Translations under genes and position numbers: made by a program
Notes under the pieces: generated by a model
The model's input: only the letters and a program-made list of their open reading frames with translations
Told to the model about the DNA's origin: nothing
Databases searched by the model: none
Shown: in pieces, positions 33,552 through 42,401 of the stretch
Position numbering within the stretch: the stretch's first letter is position 1
Layout of the letters: the number at the start of each line of letters is the position of its first letter
NCBI GenBank assembly: GCA_029782145.1
Contig: JAKOVH010000032.1
Location: 248,001-312,000, forward strand
Source: Actinomycetes bacterium
GTDB taxonomy: Bacteria > Actinomycetota > Acidimicrobiia > Acidimicrobiales > Acidimicrobilacustridaceae
DNA length: 64,000 nt
Direction of reading: 5' to 3'

Positions 33552-34829
33552 TCAGGAGCTGGGGACCGAGAGGTCGACGGCCCGGGTGGCGTGGGCCCCG
33601 ACCTTGTCGGGGTTGACCGACCGCATCGACACGTCATGGCCGGCGGCGCGTGCCCGCAAGGCGCCGACCGTGCAGTTCTCCCGCCCACCGAGGGCGCTGA
33701 ACGGGTCGTAGCGGTAGTGGTGCATGGCGTTGAGGTGGGTCATGCGGTCGACGTCGTGGTCGCTCACGCCCACGAAGGTCTCGGCCAGCAGCTCGGGCGA
33801 GAACGGCCACGTCGAGTCCGAGTGCGGGTAGTCGCACTCCCACATCACGTTGTCCATGTTCAGGTGCTCCCGGCTGGCCACGCCGAAGTCGTCGACGATG
33901 AAGCAGGTGAGGACGTGCTCGTTGAAGACCTCGCTCGGCAGCCGCCCGCCGAAGTCCTGCCCGGTCCACGCCCGGTGCTGGGTGTAGGTGCGGTCGACCC
34001 GCTCGAGGAAGTACGGGATCCAGCCGGTGCCGCCCTCGGAGAGGGCGATCTTGATGTCGGGGAACTTGCGCAGCACCGGCGACCACACGAGGTCCGCGGC
34101 AGCCTGCACGATGTTGATCGGCGTCAGCGTGATGAGCACGTCGATCGGTGCGTCCTCGGCGGTGATGACCAGCGACGACGACGAGCCGATGTGCAGGCAG
34201 ACGACCACGCCCTCGTCGGAGCACGCCTGCCAGAACGGGTCCCAGTGGTCGGAGTGGAGGCTGGGCCAGCCGAGCTTGGCGGGGTTCTCCGAGAAGGTGA
34301 CGGCGTGGGCGCCCATGCGAGCGGTGCGGCGCACCTCGTCGGCGAGCACCTGCGGATCCCAGATGGCGGGCAGCGAGCACGGGATGAACCGGCCGGGGTG
34401 GCTGCCGCACCAGTCCTCGATGTGCCAGTCGTTGTAGGCCCGCACCATGGCGAGGGCGACGTCCTTGTCCTCCGTGCGGGCGAACAGCTGCCCGCAGAAC
34501 TGCGGGAACGACGGGAAGCACAGCGAGCCGAGCACGCCGTTGGCGTCCATGTCCTTGACCCGCTCGTCGATGTCGTAGCAGCCGGCTCGCAGCTCGGCGA
34601 AGGAGGTGGGCTCCATGCCGTACTCCTCGGGCGGGCGGCCGGCGACGGCGTTGAGGGCCACGTTGGCGATCTCGACGCCCTCGTACACCCAGGCGTTGGT
34701 GCCGTCGGCCCGGGTGATGAACTTCGGCGCCAGATCGGCGTACTTGGCCGGCAGCCGGCCGTCGAAGAGGTGCGGTGGCTCGACGACGTGGTCGTCGATG
34801 CTCACCAGGACCATGTCGTCCATGTCCAT
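33552..34829 (-). CDS. Amidohydrolase-2 family metal-dependent hydrolase
   Basis: 425 residues, full length for this TIM-barrel family. The metal-binding N-terminus VSIDDHVVEPPHLF is followed by MDANGVLGSLCFPSFPQFCGQL, YNDWHIEDWC, VCLHIGSSS (metal/active-site His), IKIALSEGGTGWIPYFLERVD and the C-terminal metal ligand Asp in WECDYPHSDS. Such proteins hydrolyse or decarboxylate ring compounds. ATG at 34829 is chosen because the family starts there; the open frame to 34913 has no support. It is closely related to the partial protein at 1-528 and more distantly to 38760-39920. Divergent from the DUF427-thioesterase gene across a 202-base gap with a hairpin. Confidence 0.88.
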   Translation of the reverse strand: MDMDDMVLVSIDDHVVEPPHLFDGRLPAKYADLAPKFITRADGTNAWVYEGVEIANVALNAVAGRPPEEYGMEPTSFAELRAGCYDIDERVKDMDANGVLGSLCFPSFPQFCGQLFARTEDKDVALAMVRAYNDWHIEDWCGSHPGRFIPCSLPAIWDPQVLADEVRRTARMGAHAVTFSENPAKLGWPSLHSDHWDPFWQACSDEGVVVCLHIGSSSSLVITAEDAPIDVLITLTPINIVQAAADLVWSPVLRKFPDIKIALSEGGTGWIPYFLERVDRTYTQHRAWTGQDFGGRLPSEVFNEHVLTCFIVDDFGVASREHLNMDNVMWECDYPHSDSTWPFSPELLAETFVGVSDHDVDRMTHLNAMHHYRYDPFSALGGRENCTVGALRARAAGHDVSMRSVNPDKVGAHATRAVDLSVPSS

Positions 34830-34925
34830 CGTGACGTGCCCCCCGGTGCGTCCGACTAACGGTGGTGTCACCTTACCGGCGTGCGGCCCGGGCGGCCACC
34901 GCGCTGACCCCACGCCCCCCTGCCA

Positions 34926-34970
34926 AGCTGGTTCTGGACGTTCCGGGAACCGGAACGTCCAGAACCAGCT
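34926..34970. repeat. 45-base perfect inverted repeat, copy H, in a divergent promoter region
   Basis: A 21-base left arm beginning AGCTGGTTCTGGACGTTCCG (34926-34946) pairs perfectly with the right arm (34950-34970) around loop GAA. The internal GTTCTGG...CCAGAAC resembles the ends of the 51-base family, but the core is shorter. It lies between an amidohydrolase start (34829) and a thioesterase-fusion start (35032), transcribed away from each other, so it terminates neither. It may be an operator or a variant of the mobile palindrome. The rest of the gap shows no gene. Confidence 0.85.
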
Positions 34971-35031
34971 CGGGGTGGGCTCGGGGCCGGGTCGGAGTGG
35001 GGTCTGGGGCGTCGCTGGTAGGTTCGGGATC

Positions 35032-36366
35032 GTGCAGCCTCAGTCGCCCGTCGGCCCGACCGGGGGCCCCGAGCAGCTCACCACGGTGCCGGTCCCGTTC
35101 CTCGCCCGAGCCCGCTGGGGCGGCCACCTGCTGGCCGAGTCCACCGCAGCGCTCCGGCTCGAAGACGGCGGGCCACCGAGCCTGTGGTTCCCGCTCTCCG
35201 ACGTCCGCCTCGACGGGCTCGTCGACGAGGGCCACCGTGCCGACTGCCCGGTCAAGGGCGGTGCCCGCCTCTGGAGCGTCGATGCCGCCCTGGGCGACCA
35301 CGTCCCCGCGGCGTCGCAGGACTGGCGGGCCGACGGCGAGGTGGCGACCGGGCCCGACGACGTGGCGTGGTCGTTCGACGAACCGACGGCTGCCCTGGAC
35401 TGGCTGCGCGGGCACGTCGCCTTCGACCACGACAGGGTCACCGTCGAGCTGGTCGACGCCGCGCCGGGCGACGACGAGCGGGACGTGACCGTCAAGCGGT
35501 TCCCCACGTGGGGCGACGCCGCCCACCTGGTCGACATCCTCGACGTGCGCCCCGACGGCGAGCGGCGCTACGTCAGCGCGACCCGCGCCGACTGGCGGCG
35601 TCCCGTGGTGGAGGCCAGCCAGATGCTCGCCCAGTGCATCGTGGCCGGCAGCCGCCACACCGGCGGGCGGCGTCCGGTGTCGGCCCACCTCGTGGCCACG
35701 CGCGCCGCCGACGCCGGCACGCCGCTGTGCTTCGAGCTCGACGAGGTGACGGCCGGGCGCACCTTCACCACGCTCGCCATGCGGGTGACACAAGGCGACC
35801 GGTGCTGCGCCACCGGCACGTTCCTGTTCGACCAGACCGCGCCCGACGTGATCCGCCACGCCGCTCCCCCACCGGCCGGCGTGCCCGGACCGTACGACTC
35901 GGCGCCCTACGACATGTCGGTCACCGGCCGCGATCTGCGCATCGTCGACGACGCCTACACCGGCGACCCCGAGGCGCCCGTCGGCCCGCCGGTGCTCGAC
36001 ACGTGGATCCGCTTCCGCGACGTCCCCGACGACCCGGCCCTGCACGCCGCCCTGCTCGCCCAGTTCACCGGGCACATGTCGATCGCCGCCGCCCTGCGCC
36101 CCCACGCCGGGGTGGGCCAGGACCAGGCCCACCGCACCCTGTCGACGGCCATCAACGCCATCTCCGTCTCGTTCCACGCCGACGTGCGGGCCGACCGGTG
36201 GATGCTCTACCACCACCTCTCGACCTTCGCCGGCGACGGCATGACGCACGCCGAGTGCCGGGTGCACGACGAGCACGGCGGCCTGCTCGCCTCGTTCAGC
36301 GTCGACGCCATGGTGCGAGCGTTCGCGCCGAGCACCGGGGCGGTCGACGACCGCACCGCGCTGTGA
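35032..36366 (+). CDS. DUF427-acyl-CoA thioesterase II (TesB-like) fusion
   Basis: 444 residues. The N-terminal ~140 residues resemble DUF427 (AESTAALRLEDGGPPSLWFPLSDVRLDGL and DRVTVELVDA...). The rest matches a double hot-dog TesB-like thioesterase: DAAHLVDILDVRPDGERRYVSATR..., TAGRTFTTLAMRVTQGDRCCATGTFLFDQ, and a second half with HMSIAAALRPHAG and RADRWMLYHHLSTFAGDGMTHAECRVHDEHGGLLASFS, whose Asp/Gln/Thr positions fit the catalytic triad. It would hydrolyse acyl-CoA esters. The start is a GTG at 35032, in frame with a longer open stretch; the gene overlaps the following DUF427 gene (GTGA), so both act together. The fusion with DUF427 is uncommon as far as I know. Confidence 0.8.
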   Translation: MQPQSPVGPTGGPEQLTTVPVPFLARARWGGHLLAESTAALRLEDGGPPSLWFPLSDVRLDGLVDEGHRADCPVKGGARLWSVDAALGDHVPAASQDWRADGEVATGPDDVAWSFDEPTAALDWLRGHVAFDHDRVTVELVDAAPGDDERDVTVKRFPTWGDAAHLVDILDVRPDGERRYVSATRADWRRPVVEASQMLAQCIVAGSRHTGGRRPVSAHLVATRAADAGTPLCFELDEVTAGRTFTTLAMRVTQGDRCCATGTFLFDQTAPDVIRHAAPPPAGVPGPYDSAPYDMSVTGRDLRIVDDAYTGDPEAPVGPPVLDTWIRFRDVPDDPALHAALLAQFTGHMSIAAALRPHAGVGQDQAHRTLSTAINAISVSFHADVRADRWMLYHHLSTFAGDGMTHAECRVHDEHGGLLASFSVDAMVRAFAPSTGAVDDRTAL

Positions 36367-37058
36367 GCCTCACCAGCGGCCGCGGCCCGCTGAGCCGCCA
36401 GCCGGCGGGCCGCCTCGACCCGCCCGTGCCCGTGCCGGTCACCTACGTCGAGTGGTTCCCTCGGCGGGTGCGGGGCCTCGTCGACGGTCGAGCCGTGGTC
36501 GACAGCGAGGGTGTCGTGTTCGTGCACCGCTCCGGCGAGGCGCCGATGTGGGCCTTCCCGGCCGCCGACGTCACCGGCGACGTGCCCACCGAGCCCGAAC
36601 CGGCCGCCGAGGGGTTTGTGCGGGTGCCCTGGGGCGCGGTCGACGCCTGGTTCGAGGAGGACCAGCAGGTCGTCGACCACCCCCGCAACCCCTACCACCG
36701 GGTCGACTGCGTGCCCACCAGCCGGCACCTGCGGGTGGAGGTCGCCGGTCGCACGCTGGTCGACACGTCCCGCACCATCGGTGTGTACGAGACGTCGTTG
36801 CCGGCCCGGCTCTACGTGGCCCGCGACGACGTCGACATGGGGCTGCTCGTCCCGAGCACCACGACGTCCTACTGCCCCTACAAGGGATGGGCGTCGTACT
36901 GGACGGCCGTGGTCGACGGCACCACCGTGGTCGACGTGGCGTGGAGCTACGACGACCCACTGCCGGAGTGCCTGCCCATCGCGGGGATGCTCAGCTTCTA
37001 CGACCACCGGGCCACGGTCGTCCACGACCTGCCCCAGGGCCCCCACGACCTGCCCTAG
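36363..37058 (+). CDS. Two-domain DUF427 protein
   Basis: 231 residues with two DUF427-like beta-rich halves: VEWFPRRVRGLVDGRAVVDSEGVVFVHRSGEAPMWAFPAADV and VEVAGRTLVDTSRTIGVYETSLPARLYVARDDVDMGLL...YCPYKGWASYWTAVVDG, ending DVAWSYDDPLPECLPIAGMLSFYDHRATVV. The YCPYKG and final Trp/Tyr/Asp pattern are typical. No function is established. It is coupled to the thioesterase fusion, which itself has a DUF427 domain. The last residues HDLPQGPHDLP are encoded by the first two copies of a tandem DNA repeat that continues past the stop, so the C-terminus seems to have been extended by repeat growth. Confidence 0.85.
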   Translation: MSLTSGRGPLSRQPAGRLDPPVPVPVTYVEWFPRRVRGLVDGRAVVDSEGVVFVHRSGEAPMWAFPAADVTGDVPTEPEPAAEGFVRVPWGAVDAWFEEDQQVVDHPRNPYHRVDCVPTSRHLRVEVAGRTLVDTSRTIGVYETSLPARLYVARDDVDMGLLVPSTTTSYCPYKGWASYWTAVVDGTTVVDVAWSYDDPLPECLPIAGMLSFYDHRATVVHDLPQGPHDLP

Positions 37059-37126
37059 ACCCCCGCGACCTGCCCCCCGCGACCTGCCCTAGACCCCCGC
37101 GACCTGTCCCTCACCGCCGCGACCTG
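37025..37126. repeat. CGACCTG tandem repeat spanning the DUF427 stop codon
   Basis: CGACCTG(C/T)CC recurs at 37025, 37046, 37066, 37080, 37100 and 37120, with spacings of 21, 20, 14, 20 and 20 bases and the filler CC(C/T)AGACCCCC or similar. The first two copies encode the HDLP pairs of the DUF427 protein, the rest are non-coding. The pattern indicates local duplication across a gene end. Confidence 0.8.
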
Positions 37127-37139
37127 CCCCTCACCCCCC

Positions 37140-37190
37140 GTTCTGGTGGAGGTCTCCCTCCCGATCCGGGGGTGAAACCTCCACCAGAAC
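37140..37190. repeat. 51-base palindromic element, copy C
   Basis: Outer arms of 14 bases (GTTCTGGTGGAGGT and its complement) pair perfectly; the inner stem has two mismatches and a G-U pair around ATC. It lies 82 bases after the DUF427 stop and 72 before the convergent mmsA stop. Immediately downstream its right end AGAACGGGAA is repeated in tandem. Confidence 0.88.
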
Positions 37191-37254
37191 GGGAAAGGGC
37201 GAGTCTCAAGAACGGGAAGGGGCGGTCCTCCAGAACGGGAAACGGCGGTCCTCG
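37186..37254. repeat. Three 23-base tandem copies of the palindrome's right end
   Basis: Units at 37186-37208, 37209-37231 and 37232-37254 start AGAACGGGAA and end near GGCG(A/G)GTC(T/C)TC. The first unit begins with the last five bases of element copy C, so the element's end and flank were duplicated twice. No coding frame or hairpin explains it. Confidence 0.8.
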
Positions 37255-37261
37255 CCGAGGA

Positions 37262-38755
<1,494 letters not shown>

Positions 38756-38759
38756 CGGG

Positions 38760-39920
38760 TCAGAGCCGGTAGAGCCGGCGGGCGTTCTCGCCCAGGATCT
38801 TGGCGCTGGTCTCCGGGGCGAGGGTGGCCATCTTGTCCTCCACCGCCTGCAACGGGTCGGGGTAGAGGCAGGTCGGGTGGGGGAAGTCGGTCTCGAACAG
38901 GATCCGGTCCTCGCCCACCGCCTCGATCAGCTCGGGCAGCTTGTTGCGGTTGTTCTCGAACCAGAAGGTGGCGTAGAGGTTGCTCTGGAAGTACTCCGAG
39001 GGCAGCTTCTGCAGCTGGGCCAGCTCGTCGGGGGCGTTCTCGGCCATCTCGTAGTCCATCGTCTCGAGGATGAACGGGATCCAACCGACGCCGCTCTCGA
39101 CCGACACGACCTGCAGCTTGGGGTAGCGGTCGAACATGCCCGACAGCACCGTGTTGATGACGATGCGGGCGTTGCCGATGAACAGCATGCTGCCGCCGAT
39201 GGCGAGCTGGGTGCCGCGCGGGTGCGACTCCCACGAGTACTTGCTGTAGAAGCTCATGGCCGTGACGCTGGCGCCGATGTGGAAGTGCACCGGCAGGTCG
39301 AGGTCGGCGCACGCCTCCCAGAACGGGTCCCACGCCCGGTTGGCCAGGTCGGGGCCACCGAGGTCCTGCGGGTCGGAGGTCATGTTCACGCCCCGGGCGC
39401 CGAGGGCGGCGACGCGCTGCGCCTCGTGCACGCACGCCTCGACGCTCCAGGCCGGCATGAGCGGCAGCGGCAGCAGCCGGTTCCGCGAGTCGGCCTGGAT
39501 CTCGGCCATGCCGTCGTTGTAGATCTCGACGGTCGCCCGCTTGAGGGCCTCGTCGTCGACCGAGGCGAGGTCCTGGCCGCCGAGCCCGATGGTGCTCGGG
39601 AAGATGACTTGGGCGTCGATGCCGAACCGGTCGAGCACCTTCAGGCGCTCCTTGGGGTCGTAGGCGCCGGCGTGGGCCTGCTCGACGGTCCACTGCTCGA
39701 GGGAGATGGCTGCGGGCGCCTTGTTGCCGTCGGCCCCGATCACGGCCCCGGCCATGAACTTGCCCCACGGCTGGCCGTCGAAGATCCAGACCTGCTCGCC
39801 GTCGACCACCTCGACGTGCGGGACCCGGTCCTTGTACTTGGCCGGGGCGTTGCGGGTGAACAGGTCCGCTGGCTCGGACCAGTGGCTGTCGGCGTCGACG
39901 ACGAAGGTGTTCTCTAACAT
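38760..39920 (-). CDS. Amidohydrolase-2 family protein
   Basis: 386 residues. The N-terminus NTFVVDADSHWSEPADLF carries the DxDxH-type metal motif; GVNMTSDPQDLGGPDLA, VHFHIGASVTAMSFYSK (metal His), VVSVESGVGWIPFILETMDYE and ILFETDFPHPTCLYPD (metal Asp) follow, ending ILGENARRLYRL as in ACMSD-type decarboxylases. Likely role: hydrolysis or decarboxylation of a ring-derived acid. ATG at 39920 is preceded by GGGTGACGCGG. It is the upstream partner of mmsA (4-base gap). The longer open frame to 40493 is an antisense-like artefact over the dehydrogenase gene. Confidence 0.88.
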   Translation of the reverse strand: MLENTFVVDADSHWSEPADLFTRNAPAKYKDRVPHVEVVDGEQVWIFDGQPWGKFMAGAVIGADGNKAPAAISLEQWTVEQAHAGAYDPKERLKVLDRFGIDAQVIFPSTIGLGGQDLASVDDEALKRATVEIYNDGMAEIQADSRNRLLPLPLMPAWSVEACVHEAQRVAALGARGVNMTSDPQDLGGPDLANRAWDPFWEACADLDLPVHFHIGASVTAMSFYSKYSWESHPRGTQLAIGGSMLFIGNARIVINTVLSGMFDRYPKLQVVSVESGVGWIPFILETMDYEMAENAPDELAQLQKLPSEYFQSNLYATFWFENNRNKLPELIEAVGEDRILFETDFPHPTCLYPDPLQAVEDKMATLAPETSAKILGENARRLYRL

Positions 39921-39972
39921 CCGCGTCACCCTACCGCGTGACCGATGCCACTTCAACGCCACCACCTCTCCC

Positions 39973-40022
39973 GTTCTTGTGCCCGGATCTGTCCCCATGG
40001 GGACAGATCCGGGCACAGGTTC
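39973..40022. repeat. 50-base palindromic element, copy E (GTTCTTGTGCCCG type), with lost right tip
   Basis: A 19-bp perfect stem, 39978-39996 (TGTGCCCGGATCTGTCCCC) with 39999-40017, surrounds the centre CCATGG. The left tip GTTCT is intact, but the right tip reads GGTTC where AGAAC is expected, so the ends no longer pair. It lies 71 bases downstream of the 40093 gene end and 53 bases before the start of the next minus-strand gene. Confidence 0.88.
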
Positions 40023-40044
40023 GGCAGGAGGGGACGGGTCGAAC

Positions 40045-40077
40045 GGGGGACGGGGGACGGGGAACGGGTCGACGGGG
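40045..40077 (+). other. Potential G-quadruplex tract
   Basis: Five G-runs of 5, 5, 4, 3 and 4 bases separated by AC, AC, AAC and TCGAC satisfy the G3+N1-7 rule. It sits in the gap after the acyl-CoA dehydrogenase stop (40093) and next to element copy E. The matching transcript from the minus strand would be C-rich, so any structure would be DNA-level. Confidence 0.5.
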
Positions 40078-40092
40078 TGGCGGCGTGGCGGG

Positions 40093-41196
40093 TCAGCGGG
40101 GGGCGAGGGAGGCGGCGAGGCGGCGGCGATGCGCCGCGGGCGAGCCGAACAGCGAGCGGTCGAGCACGGCGCGCTTGAGGTGGACGTGGATGCCGCTCTC
40201 CCACGTGTAGCCGATGCCGCCGTGGAGCTGGAGGGCCTTGCCCACGACCTCCACCGCCGCGCCGCCGACGTGCGCCGCCGCCATCGACACGGCCCGGCCG
40301 GCCTGCGGATCACCGGCCACGACCGCCTCGACCGCCGCGCCCACCAGCTCCTCCGCCACGGTGAGCTGCACGAGCATGTCGGCGCAGGCGTGCTTGACGG
40401 CCTGGAACGAGCCGATGGGCCGACCGAACTGCCGGCGCACGGACGCATAGGCGACGGTCGCGTCGAGCATCGCCCGGCCGAGGCCCAGCCCATCGCACGC
40501 CACGGCCAGCGCCCCCCGGTCGAAGAGCCGACCCGGGGCGGTGCGGGCGTCGGCGAAGCGCCACACCGCGTCGGCCGGCACCACCACGTCGGCCCGCACC
40601 GTGGCGAGCTCGCGGGTGGCGTCGAGTAGCGGCTGGGCGTCGACCTCGACGCCGGACCGGCCGGGGACGACCCCTACGAGGACCGGCTCTCCGGCGGGAT
40701 CGGTGGCGACGAGCAGCAGCTCGTGGGCCGAGCAGGCGTCGGGCACGAACCCGGCGGCGCCGGTGAGCCGGTGGCCCTCGGCGGTCGCCTCGATGCGGAA
40801 GGCGGGAACGGGCGGCACGGCGTCGGCGGCCCCGTCGCCCAGTGCCACCGCCAGGCGGGCCTCGCCGGCCACGGCGCGCCGCAGCAGGTCGTCGCGGGCG
40901 GAGGTCGGCTCGGCCAGGAGCAGCGCACCCACCCCCAGCACGACCGTGCCGAGGTAGGGCGCCACCGCCGCGGCGCGGCCCAGCTCCTCGAGGATCACGG
41001 CCGTCTCGGCGAAGGTGGCGCCGGCGCCGTCGAGCGCTTCGGGCGCCTCGAGGCCCAGCCACCCCGACTCGGCGAGGAGCGACCAGTCGACGGGCGGGCC
41101 GGCGCTGCCACCGGCGGCCGTAGGGGCCGACCCGGCCAGCAGGTCGCGGGCGACGGCGCGCAGCTCGTCGTGCAGCTCGGCGAAGCCGCCGCTCAC
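40093..41196 (-). CDS. Acyl-CoA dehydrogenase, beta-type subunit (RQFG-bearing)
   Basis: 367 residues of acyl-CoA dehydrogenase fold. The C-terminal half has the FAD-contact motif VRRQFGRPIGSFQAVKHACADM and ALQLHGGIGYTWESGIHVHLKRA, but the N-terminal half lacks the EPxAGSD flavin signature. Its neighbour at 41193 has EPEAGSD but no RQFG motif. This division of conserved elements is what is seen in the heterotetrameric (alpha2beta2) FadE pairs for steroid side chains, so the two probably form one enzyme that introduces the first double bond into a bulky acyl-CoA. GTG at 41196 overlaps the upstream stop. Last gene of a five-gene operon. Confidence 0.87.
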   Translation of the reverse strand: MSGGFAELHDELRAVARDLLAGSAPTAAGGSAGPPVDWSLLAESGWLGLEAPEALDGAGATFAETAVILEELGRAAAVAPYLGTVVLGVGALLLAEPTSARDDLLRRAVAGEARLAVALGDGAADAVPPVPAFRIEATAEGHRLTGAAGFVPDACSAHELLLVATDPAGEPVLVGVVPGRSGVEVDAQPLLDATRELATVRADVVVPADAVWRFADARTAPGRLFDRGALAVACDGLGLGRAMLDATVAYASVRRQFGRPIGSFQAVKHACADMLVQLTVAEELVGAAVEAVVAGDPQAGRAVSMAAAHVGGAAVEVVGKALQLHGGIGYTWESGIHVHLKRAVLDRSLFGSPAAHRRRLAASLAPR

Positions 41197-42401
41197 GGGC
41201 CCACCGCCGGCTCGCGCGGCAGGCCCAGCCCCCGCTCGCCGATGATCGTGCGCTGGATCTCACTGCTGCCGCCGGGGATCGTCCACTCCCACGAGCTGAT
41301 GAAGTCGAGCACCCACGCCCCCGACTCCCACCCGCTCGACACGGGCTTGCGCAGCACCGTCTGGCCCGGCAGCCCGACGACCTCGGCGCCGAAGTCGGTG
41401 AGCCGCTGCAGCACCTCGCTGTAGTGCAGCTTCACGATCGACGCGTCGACCGGGCCGGCACCGCCGGTGTCGTGGCGCTCGACGAGGTGGCGGCACATGC
41501 GCCGCAACGCCGTCACCTCGATCTCCAGCTCGACGAGGCGGTCCTGCACCACGGGGTCGTCGAGGGGGCGACCACCGTCGGGCCTCGGCCGGGCGCAGGC
41601 GTCGAGCAGCCACCCGAACCCGGCGTGGCCGAGCCGTTCGGCCAGCTCGAGCATGGTCATGCCCCGCTCGGCGCTGAGGGTCTCCTGGGCGACCTGCCAG
41701 CCCGCGTTCTCGGGGCCGACGAGGTCGGCGGCCGGGATCTCCACGTCGGTGAGGAACATCTCGCAGAAGTGCGACTCCCCCGTGGCCTGGCGGATGGGGC
41801 GCACGTCGATGCCCGGCGTGCGCATGTCGAGCAGGAAGTAGGAGATGCCTCGGCGCTTCGGCGCGTCCGGATCGGTGCGGGCGAGCAGGAGGCACCAGTC
41901 GGCGTGCAGCGCCCCGCTCGCCCACACCTTCTGACCGTTCACGACGAAGGTGTCGCCGTGGCGCCGGGCGGTGGTGCGCAGGGCGGCCAGGTCGGAGCCG
42001 GCCTCGGGCTCGGAGAAGCCCTGGCACCAGATCTCGCCGTCGAGGATGGCGGGCAGGTGCCGACGCCGCTGCTCGTCGGTGCCGGCGGCCAGCAGCGTCG
42101 ACGCGGCGTGGTGGATCGACACGAAGGCCAGCACCAGCCGAGGTGCGTCGTGGGCGGCCAGCTCCTGGTAGAGCACCATCTGCTGGGCGCTCGACAGGCC
42201 GCCGCCCCACTCCGCCGGCCAGTGCGGCACGGCGTAGCCGGCCCGGCGCAGCTGCTGGAACCACGCCTTCTGGAACGACACGAACTCGTCGTCGCTCACG
42301 CCGGTCTGCGCGCCCCGCCAGCCCGCCGGCACGTTGGCCCGGCACCAGTTGCGCACCTCGGCCCGGAAGGCCTCGAGGTCCGTGTCGGTGGCGGGGCTCA
42401 C
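41193..42401 (-). CDS. Acyl-CoA dehydrogenase, alpha-type subunit (EPxAGSD-bearing)
   Basis: 402 residues. IWCQGFSEPEAGSDLAALRTTARRHGDTFVVNGQKVWASG is the FAD-binding signature of acyl-CoA dehydrogenases, and the C-terminus has SSWEWTIPGGSSEIQRTIIGERGLGLPRE. The RQFG motif region is missing and supplied by the partner downstream. The GTG at 42401 overlaps the hydratase stop (GTGA). Relatives in this class act on branched or ring-linked acyl-CoA esters. The exact substrate is unknown. Confidence 0.9.
   Translation of the reverse strand: MSPATDTDLEAFRAEVRNWCRANVPAGWRGAQTGVSDDEFVSFQKAWFQQLRRAGYAVPHWPAEWGGGLSSAQQMVLYQELAAHDAPRLVLAFVSIHHAASTLLAAGTDEQRRRHLPAILDGEIWCQGFSEPEAGSDLAALRTTARRHGDTFVVNGQKVWASGALHADWCLLLARTDPDAPKRRGISYFLLDMRTPGIDVRPIRQATGESHFCEMFLTDVEIPAADLVGPENAGWQVAQETLSAERGMTMLELAERLGHAGFGWLLDACARPRPDGGRPLDDPVVQDRLVELEIEVTALRRMCRHLVERHDTGGAGPVDASIVKLHYSEVLQRLTDFGAEVVGLPGQTVLRKPVSSGWESGAWVLDFISSWEWTIPGGSSEIQRTIIGERGLGLPREPAVGP

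Noticed and set aside
31269..34859. Plus-strand open frame of 1196 codons
   Set aside because: It is antisense to the SpoIIE-type, GntR and amidohydrolase genes, His/Gly/Val/Gln-rich and without family motifs; long antisense frames are common at this GC content.
37025..37254. CRISPR-like array
   Set aside because: The 20-23-base periodic units have no unique spacers, differ in length and no cas genes are near; they are tandem duplications.
40045..40077. Simple-sequence assembly artefact
   Set aside because: The G-run spacing is irregular and flanking sequence is unique, so it is kept as a possible structural element.
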